Part shown: positions 1 through 10,495 of the stretch, piece by piece
Layout: each line of letters starts with the position of its first letter
How positions within the stretch are numbered: position 1 is the stretch's first letter
Assembly (NCBI RefSeq): GCF_014212175.1
Contig: NZ_JACJVR010000052.1
Location: forward strand, 1-64,000
Length of the DNA stretch: 64,000 nucleotides
Source of the DNA: Cohnella xylanilytica
GTDB lineage: Bacteria > Bacillota > Bacilli > Paenibacillales > Paenibacillaceae
Reading direction: 5' to 3'
The notes under the pieces: generated by a model
Told to the model about the DNA's origin: nothing
Database searches by the model: none
Seen by the model: the letters and a program-made list of their open reading frames with translations, nothing else
Position numbers and translations under genes: made by a program

Positions 1-25
1 ATGCGTGCCTCTGGGCACGCCATAG

Positions 26-70
26 AAAAAAAGCCCTCCCCGAGCGATGGTTCGCTGCAGGAAGGGCTTC
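26..70 (-). terminator. Rho-independent terminator after yajC
   Basis: On the minus strand an AAGCCCTTCC arm pairs imperfectly with GGAGGGCTT around an inner AGCGA/TCGCT stem and is followed by a T run. It closes the bofC-ruv-queA-tgt-yajC gene string. A second short perfect hairpin (GCGTGCC/GGCACGC, 3-20) lies beyond it. Confidence 0.75.
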
Positions 71-92
71 TATCGTCGCCGCGCGGTTCGGC

Positions 93-464
93 TTACGCCT
101 CGCTCTCGGCTTTGGCCTCGGCCTTGTCCGATTTCTCCGCCTTCTCGGCTTTGTCGGCCTTCTCGGCCTTGGCTTCGGAACGAGCCGTCACGTTGTTGAT
201 CGCCGAGCGATCGAACGTCAGCTTCGTCACGTCGTTCACCTTCAGCACGATCGTATCGTCGGTAATCTCCGCGATGGTGCCGTGCAGGCCGCCGATCGTC
301 GTGACCTTGTCTCCCTTCTTGAGAGCCCGAAGCATCGAATTGCGTTCCTTCGATTTGCGTTGTTGCGGGCGGATCAGCAAGAAGTAGAAAATGACGAACA
401 TCAGCACGAACGGAAGCAGCGTCATCCAGATGTTGCCGCCGCCGCTAGAACTTTGCATTAACAT
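93..464 (-). CDS. yajC: Preprotein translocase subunit YajC
   Basis: YajC is a small membrane accessory of the SecDF-YajC part of the Sec translocase. The 123-residue protein has one transmembrane segment at about residues 13-31, followed by the family hallmark IRPQQRKSKE and a short beta-rich soluble domain (about 45-90). The C-terminal 30 residues are an Ala/Lys/Glu repeat, longer than in most YajC proteins and probably disordered. The ATG at 464 is chosen because AAGGAGGA stands just upstream; an ATG five bases earlier hits a stop after three codons. It is the last gene of the tgt-queA string, as in Bacillus. Confidence 0.95.
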   Translation of the reverse strand: MLMQSSSGGGNIWMTLLPFVLMFVIFYFLLIRPQQRKSKERNSMLRALKKGDKVTTIGGLHGTIAEITDDTIVLKVNDVTKLTFDRSAINNVTARSEAKAEKADKAEKAEKSDKAEAKAESEA

Positions 465-488
465 TCCATGTCTCCTCCTTTCCTTGTT

Positions 489-1640
<1,152 letters not shown>

Positions 1641-2693
1641 CTAGGTTATGAACATCGCGTCGCCGAAGCTGAAGAACCGGTATTCCCGTTCGACGGCTTC
1701 CCGATACGCCCGAAGCACGTTGTCCCTGCCCGCCAGCGCGCTGACGAGCATGACGAGCGTGGACCGGGGCAAGTGGAAGTTGGTGAGAAGCGCGTCGACG
1801 AGCCGGAAGCGATAACCCGGATAGATGAAAATATCGGTCCACCCGCTGCAAGCCTCGATCTTCGAGCCTTCGTACCGCTGCCCGACCGTCTCCAGCGTGC
1901 GGGCCGACGTCGTTCCGACCGCCACGATTCGTCCGCCTTCTTCGCGGGCTCGGTTCAGCATGGCCGCGCTCTCCTCGCTCACCGAGTACCATTCGGAGTG
2001 CATCTCGTGCTCGCTGACGTCCTCGACCGACACCGGACGGAACGTCCCGAGGCCGACGTGCAGCGTAATCCGGCACAGCCGGACGCCCGAGCGGCTTAGC
2101 TCCTCCAGGAACTCTTCGGTGAAGTGCAGCCCCGCCGTCGGCGCCGCCGCCGAGCCTTCGTGCTTCGAGTAGACCGTCTGATACCGTTCGCGGTCCTCCA
2201 GCCTCTCCTTGATATACGGCGGAAGAGGCATCTGCCCGAGCCGTTCCAGCAGCTCGTTGAAGATGCCTTCGTATTCGAACCGGATATGCCGCGCGCCCAT
2301 GTCCCCTTCTTCTTCTACGATGCCGGTAAGAAGAGGTTTCACGGAGCCCTCGGCCGTTTCTCCGAAATGCAGGACGGCGCCTTTGCGAATCTTCTTGCCC
2401 GGCCGGACGAGCGCTTCCCAGACGTCGCCTTCCACCCGCTTCAGCAGCAGAAGCTCGACTTTGGCGCCCGTATCGGATTTGACGCCGTAAAGACGGGCGG
2501 GGAGCACCCTGGTGTCGTTCAGCACCAGAGTGTCTCCCGGCCGCAAGTAGTTTCTCAGATCGGTAAAAGTCCGATGCTCCGTCTCCCCGGTCTCCTTATG
2601 CAGCACGAGCAGGCGGGAAGAGGTGCGGTCCGCGAGCGGCGTCTGGGCGATCAGCCGCTCGGGCAATTCGAAGTCGAAGTCGCTTACGTTCAT
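1641..2693 (-). CDS. queA: S-adenosylmethionine:tRNA ribosyltransferase-isomerase
   Basis: QueA moves the ribosyl part of SAM onto preQ1 in tRNA to give epoxyqueuosine. The 350 residues are the normal family length, and family blocks are visible: [12 protein letters not shown] at the N-terminus, [24 protein letters not shown] and the C-terminal [16 protein letters not shown]. The start ATG overlaps the stop of the preceding spoIID-like gene by 4 nt (ATGA), so it is probably translated by coupling. Confidence 0.97.
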   Translation of the reverse strand: MNVSDFDFELPERLIAQTPLADRTSSRLLVLHKETGETEHRTFTDLRNYLRPGDTLVLNDTRVLPARLYGVKSDTGAKVELLLLKRVEGDVWEALVRPGKKIRKGAVLHFGETAEGSVKPLLTGIVEEEGDMGARHIRFEYEGIFNELLERLGQMPLPPYIKERLEDRERYQTVYSKHEGSAAAPTAGLHFTEEFLEELSRSGVRLCRITLHVGLGTFRPVSVEDVSEHEMHSEWYSVSEESAAMLNRAREEGGRIVAVGTTSARTLETVGQRYEGSKIEACSGWTDIFIYPGYRFRLVDALLTNFHLPRSTLVMLVSALAGRDNVLRAYREAVEREYRFFSFGDAMFIT

Positions 2694-4798
2694 TTGCCGC
2701 CATCCTTCTCGATCTTCACGTTCTTATAGTAGTATTGCAGAATCGATTGGTAGTCATACCCTTGCTCCGCCAGGCCTTTGGCTCCCCACTGCGACATGCC
2801 GAGCCCGTGGCCGAAGCCCTTGCCGCTGATGATGAACCCCGGCGACGTCGTCGCCGCCCGCAGCTCTCCCTTGGCCCCGAGCACGAACAGATTGCCGCTG
2901 CCCGCCGGGACGGACGCGCCGTCCGCTCCCGCGATGCTGAGAGACGAGCCGCCCGAAGGGAATTCCTTCTTCTCGCCGTTCGCCCCGATCACCGTATACC
3001 GCCCGGTCTCTTCGATCTCGAACAACGTGCTCTTGATGCCGCCGAGCGCGCCTCTCAGGTTATCCGGAACGCCGACGTCGATAACCGTTCCGTCGGCCTT
3101 CAGCTCCATCGCCCGGCCGGAAGGCCCTCTCTTGGACACTTCGAGCGTCTGAAGCGACGTCAGCTTCGTCTTCGCCCGCTTGTTCAGCGAGTTCAGCAGC
3201 TGGTCGGCCGTGAACGGTCCTTCCACCCAGCTGTAATTCGTATACTCCGGCACCTTATCCAGCACGACGACGGAGGCCCCCGCGTTCAGCCTCGCGATCG
3301 GCTCGACGGTCGCGACGATCTGCGGGCCGGGACGAACCGCGACGTCAGCTTCGGTCGTCCGGTAGAGCGGGATGCCGGCGGCGTTCTTCGTTCCGCTGTC
3401 CTCCAGCAGATCGCTCCGTATGTACCCGACTTGGCCGCCGGACAGGGCGACCTTGTACCAGTCCAGCTTGCCTTCCTGCGGCCCCTCGTCCGGGCTCTGC
3501 GCCGCGCTGGCCAGATAAGGCGTGTCGTTGCGCCAGATCTCGGACAGGTTGTCCGCCGTGATCCCTCCGGCGTTCGCGGAGAACACGGCGGTGATGGCCT
3601 TGCCGCCGGACGTCAGCACTTCGCCCTCGGTCGCCTCGACGGCCGCGACCGCTTGCGCGTTCTCGCCGCCCATCCCGGTATACGTCTGGCTGAGCGTCGT
3701 GTCGACCACGTTGGCGATCTGGAAGCCGACGCCCTGGGACAGGGCGTACGAACGGGCCGCCACCGCCTGCGCCTTCTGCGCTTCCGCCGGCCAGCCCTGG
3801 AATATCTCCGAACCGACGACCGAATAGAGATACTGTTCCAGCGGAAGCTCGTTCACGAGCGCCAGATTGTTGTTCAGAACGCTGATCTCCATGCTGCCGC
3901 GATAGGTTCTCTTGCTTCTCTCCAACGCTTGAATGCCTTTGTCCCCGACCGGGGCCGCCTTCAGCGCGGCTCCCCCCGACTGGGGCAGCGCGTACAACGG
4001 CACGGCTTGTCCCGTCGCCCCGTTCAGCGTCACGTCGTTACGCACGACGACGTACGCCTCTCCCGCGGCCGGGATCCGGACCGCTTGTCCGGAGGCCGAA
4101 GCCGCTTCCTGCAGCGCCGCAAGAGCCGACGGATCGGAAGCTTGTCCGATCCGGACGTAGTAGCCGGCGCCGGCAGCCGACGCTTTGCGGGCGACGAACG
4201 CGTCGAGCCCCGCCGCGCCGAACCGCGAGACGGCGGCGGACGCTTCGGCTTCGCTCGCGTAAGGCCCGGCCTCGACCGCCCACGGTCCCGCCACGGACGC
4301 GGCCGACAGCGATTGGGCGCCGACCGTCGCGCCGGCGCCGGTCCACTTGGCCAACGCGGCCGAAGCCGCGGCCGCCGAAGCGTAATTGCCCTCGGTCACC
4401 TGGTAGACCGGCTTGTCGTTCTTGTTAAGCAGCGTGATAAAAGCGGCGTTCGAAGACGCCTGAACCTTCTTCAGTACGGAGACGGCCGACCCCAGATCCT
4501 CCGTCTCGAGCAGCTTCGCGCGGTAGCCGTCCACGGCGAAGCGCGCGGATTGTCCGCCTTGCACGGACGCGAGCGCGATCCCGTTCCAGCTCAGCTTCAT
4601 GCCTCCTGCGGCGTTAAGCGTCACGGCGGGGGTCAAGGATTGATACTTCGAGCCCAAATCCACGAACAAAGCGACTCGGATTTGGTCCGGGACGCTTACC
4701 GCCCAAGCGGACGCGCCGGTCGTGCCCAAGGCGACGGCCGCCAGCAGCGAGCCGAGCACGGCCGTTCTGCCGAGCGATAAGCCCTTTCGATTGATCAT
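2690..4798 (-). CDS. Secreted SpoIID/LytB-domain protein with SPOR-like repeats
   Basis: SpoIID-type proteins bind or cleave glycan strands; SpoIID itself acts in engulfment, LytB near a vegetative amidase. This 702-residue protein has a signal peptide (about 1-33), repeated SPOR-like stretches at about 100-260 (glycan-binding type), then a SpoIID core containing [26 protein letters not shown] and, near the C-terminus, [20 protein letters not shown]. Its length is close to LytB and about twice SpoIID, so the gene name is left open. It overlaps its neighbours by 4 nt on both sides, so it is made together with ruvB and queA, an unusual coupling of wall and DNA/tRNA functions. Confidence 0.88.
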   Translation of the reverse strand: MINRKGLSLGRTAVLGSLLAAVALGTTGASAWAVSVPDQIRVALFVDLGSKYQSLTPAVTLNAAGGMKLSWNGIALASVQGGQSARFAVDGYRAKLLETEDLGSAVSVLKKVQASSNAAFITLLNKNDKPVYQVTEGNYASAAAASAALAKWTGAGATVGAQSLSAASVAGPWAVEAGPYASEAEASAAVSRFGAAGLDAFVARKASAAGAGYYVRIGQASDPSALAALQEAASASGQAVRIPAAGEAYVVVRNDVTLNGATGQAVPLYALPQSGGAALKAAPVGDKGIQALERSKRTYRGSMEISVLNNNLALVNELPLEQYLYSVVGSEIFQGWPAEAQKAQAVAARSYALSQGVGFQIANVVDTTLSQTYTGMGGENAQAVAAVEATEGEVLTSGGKAITAVFSANAGGITADNLSEIWRNDTPYLASAAQSPDEGPQEGKLDWYKVALSGGQVGYIRSDLLEDSGTKNAAGIPLYRTTEADVAVRPGPQIVATVEPIARLNAGASVVVLDKVPEYTNYSWVEGPFTADQLLNSLNKRAKTKLTSLQTLEVSKRGPSGRAMELKADGTVIDVGVPDNLRGALGGIKSTLFEIEETGRYTVIGANGEKKEFPSGGSSLSIAGADGASVPAGSGNLFVLGAKGELRAATTSPGFIISGKGFGHGLGMSQWGAKGLAEQGYDYQSILQYYYKNVKIEKDGGK

Positions 4799-5262
4799 CG
4801 TTTAGATCCTCCGGCTGATGGTTTGGTGCGCGGCAGGCTGCAGACGCCGTCCGCGCAGGATTCGTTCTTCCCGAACAACCGGTAGCGGTAGCGGGCGACG
4901 AACCGATACAGCAATCGGCTCAATCCCCTTAATCCCGGGAGCTCGCCCAGGACGGCGAGCCGCCGGAGCGACGGAACCTCGCGCAGCAGCCGCAGGACGG
5001 CGTCCGAACCGCCGTACAGCCGGCCTTCGTCGTCGGTCACGTGCATCTGGGCGGCCAGCTTGGACGGCGGCACGGCGGCGATCGCCGGCCACGCGGGCGT
5101 CTCGCCGGACAGCAGGGATTGGAGCGTTACCCATTTTAACGTCGCGTCGGTGTCGATTTGTTGCAATTTGGCAACGGTCGCGAGACAAAGATTGCACTCG
5201 CCGTCGTAGACGACGGTCAGCGTCCGCTCATGGCCTTCGCGCCTCGCGAGTCCGCCCTTCAC
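4795..5262 (-). CDS. DCC-family thiol-disulfide oxidoreductase-like protein (DUF393)
   Basis: This 155-residue protein carries the family signature [10 protein letters not shown] near residues 17-26, in which DGxCxxC resembles a thioredoxin-like active site, and a conserved [10 protein letters not shown] block. The exact substrate of the family is not established. The start is GTG, overlapping the ruvB stop as GTGA, and its own stop overlaps the spoIID-like ATG. The C-terminus has two further cysteines (SCADGVC). Confidence 0.82.
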   Translation of the reverse strand: MKGGLARREGHERTLTVVYDGECNLCLATVAKLQQIDTDATLKWVTLQSLLSGETPAWPAIAAVPPSKLAAQMHVTDDEGRLYGGSDAVLRLLREVPSLRRLAVLGELPGLRGLSRLLYRFVARYRYRLFGKNESCADGVCSLPRTKPSAGGSKR

Positions 5263-6263
5263 GGCTTCTCCGGCACGGGAAGCCCGAGATGGCGGTACGC
5301 CGCCGCGGTCACGGTGCGTCCCCGGGGCGTCCGCTGCAGGAACCCGATCTGAAGCAGGTACGGCTCGTACACGTCCTCGATCGTCTGGCTCTCTTCCCCG
5401 ATGGACGCCGCGATCGTGTCGACGCCGACGGGACCGCCCTTGTAATTCGTGATCATCGCCAGCAGCATCTTGTGGTCGATCGCGTCGAGCCCCATCGGAT
5501 CGACCTGGATTCTCTCGAGCGCTTCATGCGCCAGATCCTCGGTAATGATGCCGTCCCCTCGCACCTGCGCGTAATCCCGCACCCGCTTGAGCAGCCGGTT
5601 GGCGATCCGGGGCGTGCCGCGCGAACGCCGCGCGATCTCCCTCGAGGCGTCTCCGATAATGCCGACGCCGAGCAAGTCGGACGTCCGCGAGACGATGTAG
5701 GCGAGCTCTTCCTCCGTGTAGTACTCGAGCCGGCTGACGACGCCGAAGCGGTCCCGAAGCGGCGCGGACAGAAGCCCGGCGCGCGTCGTCGCCCCGATCA
5801 GCGTGAACTTCGGCAGGTCGAGCCGCACCGAACGGGCGCTTGGTCCCTTGCCGATGATGAAGTCCAGCGCATAGTCCTCCATCGCCGGATACAGCACCTC
5901 CTCGACGGTCCGATGGAGACGGTGAATCTCGTCGATGAACAGCACGTCGTTCTCCTGCAGGTTCGACAGAATCGCCGCCAGATCGCCCGGCCGCTCGATG
6001 GCGGGACCGCTCGTCGTCCGGATCTGGACGCCGAGCTCGTTGGCGATAATGTTGGACAGCGTCGTCTTGCCCAGACCCGGAGGGCCGTACAGCAGCACGT
6101 GGTCGAGCGCTTCGTTCCGCAGCTTCGCGGCTTCGATGTAGATCTTCAGATTGTCCTTCGCTTGCGACTGGCCGATATATTCCGCCAGGTATCGGGGACG
6201 CAGGCTGAACTCCGCCGCCTGGTCCTCCATCATCAAATGGGCGGTGACGATCCTCTCGTCCAA
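5259..6263 (-). CDS. ruvB: Holliday junction branch migration helicase RuvB
   Basis: RuvB is the AAA+ motor of the RuvAB complex. The 334-residue protein has Walker A GPPGLGKT (K66), Walker B FIDEIH (D111), the sensor/arginine-finger block [18 protein letters not shown] and a C-terminal winged helix (RTPRGRTVT). The start is TTG at 6263 behind a GGGAGAGGGGG purine run. It lies 35 nt after ruvA. RuvAB is an SOS function in Bacillus; a degenerate LexA-like site lies near the ruvC promoter. Confidence 0.97.
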   Translation of the reverse strand: MDERIVTAHLMMEDQAAEFSLRPRYLAEYIGQSQAKDNLKIYIEAAKLRNEALDHVLLYGPPGLGKTTLSNIIANELGVQIRTTSGPAIERPGDLAAILSNLQENDVLFIDEIHRLHRTVEEVLYPAMEDYALDFIIGKGPSARSVRLDLPKFTLIGATTRAGLLSAPLRDRFGVVSRLEYYTEEELAYIVSRTSDLLGVGIIGDASREIARRSRGTPRIANRLLKRVRDYAQVRGDGIITEDLAHEALERIQVDPMGLDAIDHKMLLAMITNYKGGPVGVDTIAASIGEESQTIEDVYEPYLLQIGFLQRTPRGRTVTAAAYRHLGLPVPEKP

Positions 6264-6298
6264 CTTCGAGTCCCCCTCTCCCGCTGCCTACCCTATGC

Positions 6299-6925
6299 CT
6301 ATCCTTGGAAAAGCTGCTGAAGCGCCCGCTTCATCAGCACGTCCGGCGACTCCTCGCCGGTCACTTGTCCCTTCATCGCGTTCCAAGCCTTGTCGAGCTC
6401 GGAATCGCGGTAGCCGAGGCCGGAGAGCGCTTCGCGCGCCGCCGCCCAGTTGGAGCCGCCTGCCTCGGAGGCCGGTCCGGCGTCCATGGCGATCTGCACC
6501 GACGTCGCCGCCGCCCAACGTTCGTCGACGGCTCCGAGCTTGTCCTTGAGGTCCAGAATCATGCGCTGCGCCGTCTTCTTGCCGATGCCGGGCAGCTTCG
6601 TCAGGAAGCTCAAGTTCTCGGACTGGATCGCCGTCGCGATCACTTCCGGCCTTCCGCCCGCCAGCGCGCCGAGCGCGACCTTCGGGCCGATCCCGGAGAC
6701 GTCGAGCAGCCGCCGGAACATCGCCTGTTCCTCTCTCGTCGGGAAGCCGAACAGCTGGATCGCGTCTTCGCGCACGTGATGGTGTATGTACAGCACGACG
6801 GCCTCTTCGCTTCGCGCCAAGGCGTACGGATTCGGCGTGAACACCCGGTAACCGACGTCCCGCACGTCCAGCACGACGTATTCCGTCTCGATATGGACCA
6901 CGCGGCCTCTCAGGAAATCGATCAA
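6299..6925 (-). CDS. ruvA: Holliday junction binding protein RuvA
   Basis: RuvA forms the tetramer that holds the four-way junction for RuvB. The 208-residue protein has the N-terminal OB fold (MIDFLRGRV), helix-hairpin-helix motifs (LLDVSGIGPKVALGAL and LTKLPGIGKKTAQRMILDLKDKL) and a C-terminal domain that binds RuvB (about 155-208). The start is TTG, overlapping the ruvC stop as TTGA. Confidence 0.97.
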   Translation of the reverse strand: MIDFLRGRVVHIETEYVVLDVRDVGYRVFTPNPYALARSEEAVVLYIHHHVREDAIQLFGFPTREEQAMFRRLLDVSGIGPKVALGALAGGRPEVIATAIQSENLSFLTKLPGIGKKTAQRMILDLKDKLGAVDERWAAATSVQIAMDAGPASEAGGSNWAAAREALSGLGYRDSELDKAWNAMKGQVTGEESPDVLMKRALQQLFQG

Positions 6926-7425
6926 GATGGCGTCACTCCGTTCATTCTATCGTTCAGGACAATCGAATGGGCATGGCAGATCGCCACGGCGAGCGCGTCC
7001 GCCACGTCGTCCGGCTTCGGGACGGCGGACAGCTTGAGCAGCCGCTTGACCATCTCCTGCACCTGTCTCTTCTCGGCGCCGCCGTAGCCGACGACCGCCT
7101 GCTTCACCTGCATCGGCGTGTACTCGCCGACCGGGATGCCTCTCTGGGCCGCCGCCAGAAGCAGCACGCCCCTCGCTTGCCCGACGCTGAACGCGTTCGT
7201 GACGTTCTTGTTGAAGAACAGCTTCTCTACCGCGATCGTCTGCGGCTTGTATCGATCCAGAAGCTCGCAGGAAGCTTCGTAGATTTGAACCAGTCTCGTC
7301 TCGGTCGGCGTATTCGCCTCCGTCTGGATGCTGCCATATTGAACGGGAGCGATCCGGTGGCCGATCTTGTCGACGAACCCGAAACCCATAATGGCGATGC
7401 CGGGGTCGATGCCCAGAACGCGCAT
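6922..7425 (-). CDS. ruvC: Holliday junction resolvase RuvC
   Basis: RuvC cuts Holliday junctions symmetrically. The RNase H-like acidic residues are visible: D7 in GIDPG, E67 in VEKLFF, and D140 and D143 in KPDDVADALA, at the family spacing. The protein has 167 residues. RuvC is absent from Bacillus subtilis but present in Paenibacillaceae, which fits the organism. It has its own promoter because a 7-kb accessory insert separates it from bofC. Confidence 0.96.
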   Translation of the reverse strand: MRVLGIDPGIAIMGFGFVDKIGHRIAPVQYGSIQTEANTPTETRLVQIYEASCELLDRYKPQTIAVEKLFFNKNVTNAFSVGQARGVLLLAAAQRGIPVGEYTPMQVKQAVVGYGGAEKRQVQEMVKRLLKLSAVPKPDDVADALAVAICHAHSIVLNDRMNGVTPS

Positions 7426-7469
7426 GCCCTAGTTCCCCGCTCTCTTCTTCTCATTCGCGTACAGAGTAG

Positions 7470-7498
7470 ATTATAGCAAATGTTCGCCTGAATGAGAA
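7470..7498 (-). promoter_or_regulatory. Candidate ruvCAB promoter with LexA-like half site
   Basis: On the minus strand TATAAT (7470-7475) stands 17 nt from a weak TTCTCA -35. Between them GCGAACATTTGC includes a good CGAAC half of a LexA box, but the other half is poor. The region is the only upstream sequence available to ruvC. Confidence 0.45.
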
Positions 7499-7513
7499 CA
7501 AAGAGACGAACAA

Positions 7514-7546
7514 AGAGACCCGCTCGGCCCGGGCCGGCGGATCTCT
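7514..7546 (-). terminator. Terminator after the PKD/propeller gene
   Basis: The minus strand reads AGAGATCCGCCGG, a loop, then a complementary GCGGGTCTCT arm followed by TTTGTT. It lies between the giant gene and the ruvC promoter. Confidence 0.65.
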
Positions 7547-7560
7547 CGCGCTCTACGACT

Positions 7561-10452
7561 CTATTGAATCCGATGCACCTGCACGTAATGGTCGACCGTC
7601 TCCTGGATGCGGATCGTCGCCGCGGCGGTTTTCACGACGCCGTTGCTATATACGACCGTGAAGGCGAACGTATAATCCCCCTCCGGCAGCGTGACGAGCT
7701 CCCGGCCCGCCGCTTCGCTGTCGAGCGTTCCCGTCCATTCGCTGACCGCGGGCGGATTCGCCGCAGACAGCTTCTTCCGCAGGCCGCCTCCCGCGTCGGC
7801 GACCACCTGCACGGCCTTCGTCGCCGATTCGCCCGTGTCCGTCACGAGCGCTTCCAGGACGAACGCTTCCCCGGCCCAGAACCAGTTCGGCGGGCGCTCG
7901 GCTCCCGGATGCTTCTCGTTATAGCGCAGCCGGTTCTCCTCCCAAGCGTCCGTATGCAGAACTTGACCCGAGATCCCGAGCGGCCGGACCCGCACGGACT
8001 TCGAGACGGTTACCGCCGGCGCCTTCCCGTCGCTGACGGTCATGACGACCGGCCAGGAGCCCGGCTCTTCCATCTTGATGACCGGACCTGTCGTCGGGTA
8101 CGGGTAGTCCCAGTTGTAACTGTAATTCGAGACAGCGCCCGATGGTGAAGTCACCTTGAAGGACACGCTTAGCCGGTCCCGGTCCGGATCGTCAACCGTC
8201 GGTTTGAGCGTTACCGTATCTCCTTCAAAGACCAAGCCCGGAAGCCAAGCGAAGTCTCCGGTCGGAGGCTTGTTCGTGCTGATGAGAAAATATTTGTTGG
8301 CGCTCCAGTCGCTCCAGTCGTAGCCGTCGAACACGCGGACCTGGATGTAATATTTCGTCTGGTCCGCAAGGTCGGCCGTCGGCGTCCAAGCGAGATCCGC
8401 GCCGCCGCGAACGCCGGTGTCCGCTGCCGGCGTCGTTCCGCCGTACTTATAGATCCGCAGCTGCCATTGTTTTTGCTTATCTTCATCGGCATCCCGGTAG
8501 GTCCACTCGAATGTCGGCCGCAGCGTCTCGTATGGCGTCGGATTCGCTGAGTCTGCGCTGGCCGGGACCGTAACCTGAGCGACCGGCTTGCGGTTGACGA
8601 TGGTCACGGTGTTGTTCGCTTCGTCGGTCAGTCCGTAGCTGTTCGTGACGAGCTGGCGAATGTTGAACACGCCAAGGCTGCTGAACAGCTTGTCCCAGGA
8701 TGTGCGGACGTCGCTCTGCAGCGATTCCGCGCCGCCCGTCGATACATTCCGAATGTAGTAGGCATGTTCCAGGTTCTCGCGGCCGCCATCCTGCGGATCG
8801 CTCGCCGTCGAGTCGATCGTCACCGGCACGCCGCGATACGTAATTCCCGGAATCGCCGTAAAGCCGGCTTTCGGAGGCAGCGCGGTAACCCCTTTAACCT
8901 CCACGTTCACGGCCACCCAGCCGCTATGCGCGCCGTATTCATCGGTCACGTCCAGCTCGATGACATACTTTCCGCTTACCAATCGCTGCGGCTGGCCGTC
9001 CGTATAGACGGACGAATCGAACGCCCGATAGCGCCAGCGGCGCTCGATGACGCCGCGCGTGGCCGCGTAGTCGATGCCGGTATTCTCCGTCGAATACTGG
9101 CCGGTCGAAGGGATATAACGGTCCGGATCGTAAGATTCGTCCGTGTACGTCAGCTTCTGATCCGCTCCGACCGTCACGCCAGGCACGGCCACCGGCCGGC
9201 GGTGAACGCGGATCTTCCCGGTCACTTCGTTCGAATCCTTTCGGTACTCATCGAATACCATGCTCGGATACCGATAATCCGGATTGGGATCGTCCTTCGT
9301 CCGGAACTTGAACGTGTACTCGCCGGGCAGGTGGAACACGGTCACGGGCGACTTCACGAGCTTGCCGTTCTCGCCCCATGTCCCGAGCGATTGCAAGAAG
9401 ACATTCGGGTCATGGTTATACGTCCAGCCTTCGACTTCCGGCACGCGCGGATCGTTCTCTGGATCGTTCATGATAACATCGTAGGTAATCGGCTCATCAA
9501 CCAGGACGACGCCCGAGATATTCCCGATCTTCTTGCCCACGGCTTCGGTTAACGCGTTTGCGAACGCGACGCCAGGCTGTCCCCGGCTAATAACTCCGTA
9601 GCGACCGCTTGTCCAGGTTGTTTCGGCAATTGTCGCTTGCCTGAGCCGGTTCACGTAAACCCCGAACCCGCCTTCTTCCGGAACGAACCGGACCGTGTAC
9701 ATCTGGCCCGGAACAAGCGTGAACGGCTTCGCGAACACCGTCGTCACCGCCCCGTTCACGGTCTTTTTGACTCGCAGCTGCCCGCCCTCGAATTCCGCGC
9801 TGTAGTAATTCGATTTGTCCTGCGCTCGGTAGACGTACCCGGCCGCCGCTTTCGCCGCCGATTCCGGAGAAGAGATCGAAGGAGTCAGGTCTCCCTGGAA
9901 GGCAAGCGCACCGTCCACGCTCGTCCCAAGCCATACGTCCTTGGACGGTGTTCCAATGTCGTAGGCTTTCGGGTAAGTGAGCGCTCCAGACGCCTGGATC
10001 AAGTAGACGTTCGACTTGTTCGTCGCCTGCGTTCCCTTGGTGAACCCTTGCATCAGGAAAGCTTGGTCACCAATCGGAATGATGTTCATCGGCCACATGG
10101 TTCCTGTATAGTTCGCGTCCACATAACCGATAGACGTGGCGCCTGGATCCAAAATCAGCGGATCCGAAGTCGATGTCCGAACGACGCTATACGTGTTCGG
10201 ATCGATCACGACGGTTTCCATTTTGCCGGTCTTCGCGCCAATCGTCAGATCGTCCCTGTAAAACGAAAAGTAGTTAATCAGACCGTCGGAACCGACATAA
10301 ATAGCGGCAACCTTTTGGGTGGTGGACGACTTATTCGTAAAGTCATAGACCGATGCAACCTGGCCCGTCGGCTTTAGCACAAAGGCTTTATTCATATGTG
10401 CCGTCCAAATGTTTCCCTTGCCATCGACCGTGTAAAGGTTACGCGGGTTCAA
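7561..10452 (-). CDS. C-terminal part of split secreted PKD/propeller protein
   Basis: These 963 residues have no signal peptide, and the TTG at 10452 has no Shine-Dalgarno site. The same frame is open further upstream and reads ISPNYERYLNPRN directly after the last residues of the preceding open frame, so this is the second half of one gene cut by a frameshift. Visible domains are the end of a beta-propeller, a LamG-like lectin stretch (YYSAEFEGGQLRV to GRYGVISRGQPGVAF), Ig/PKD-like repeats, a fibronectin-III-like segment around FEWTYRDADEDKQKQWQLRI, and a final PKD-like domain. The likely role is extracellular binding or adhesion; the ligand is unknown. Confidence 0.6.
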   Translation of the reverse strand: MNPRNLYTVDGKGNIWTAHMNKAFVLKPTGQVASVYDFTNKSSTTQKVAAIYVGSDGLINYFSFYRDDLTIGAKTGKMETVVIDPNTYSVVRTSTSDPLILDPGATSIGYVDANYTGTMWPMNIIPIGDQAFLMQGFTKGTQATNKSNVYLIQASGALTYPKAYDIGTPSKDVWLGTSVDGALAFQGDLTPSISSPESAAKAAAGYVYRAQDKSNYYSAEFEGGQLRVKKTVNGAVTTVFAKPFTLVPGQMYTVRFVPEEGGFGVYVNRLRQATIAETTWTSGRYGVISRGQPGVAFANALTEAVGKKIGNISGVVLVDEPITYDVIMNDPENDPRVPEVEGWTYNHDPNVFLQSLGTWGENGKLVKSPVTVFHLPGEYTFKFRTKDDPNPDYRYPSMVFDEYRKDSNEVTGKIRVHRRPVAVPGVTVGADQKLTYTDESYDPDRYIPSTGQYSTENTGIDYAATRGVIERRWRYRAFDSSVYTDGQPQRLVSGKYVIELDVTDEYGAHSGWVAVNVEVKGVTALPPKAGFTAIPGITYRGVPVTIDSTASDPQDGGRENLEHAYYIRNVSTGGAESLQSDVRTSWDKLFSSLGVFNIRQLVTNSYGLTDEANNTVTIVNRKPVAQVTVPASADSANPTPYETLRPTFEWTYRDADEDKQKQWQLRIYKYGGTTPAADTGVRGGADLAWTPTADLADQTKYYIQVRVFDGYDWSDWSANKYFLISTNKPPTGDFAWLPGLVFEGDTVTLKPTVDDPDRDRLSVSFKVTSPSGAVSNYSYNWDYPYPTTGPVIKMEEPGSWPVVMTVSDGKAPAVTVSKSVRVRPLGISGQVLHTDAWEENRLRYNEKHPGAERPPNWFWAGEAFVLEALVTDTGESATKAVQVVADAGGGLRKKLSAANPPAVSEWTGTLDSEAAGRELVTLPEGDYTFAFTVVYSNGVVKTAAATIRIQETVDHYVQVHRIQ

Positions 10453-10465
10453 ATAGCGTTCATAG

Positions 10466-10495
10466 TTAGGAGATATCCGTTGTGCCCGAGTAATA
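10466..10495 (-). other. Frameshift junction in the PKD/propeller gene
   Basis: The upstream frame ends GAT ATC TCC TAA, while the frame one base on reads ATA TCT CCT AAC TAT. A loss of two bases from an ATATAT run, or a +1 slip at TCC-TAA, would explain it. Related propeller blades (RLIGVDDAGNFYSSFHN before, NLYTVDGKGNIWTAHMN after) flank the junction. Confidence 0.7.

Noticed and set aside
2735-4780. Plus-strand open frame of 681 codons opposite the spoIID-like gene
   Set aside because: It is Arg-rich antisense of a high-GC gene with clear SpoIID motifs on the minus strand.
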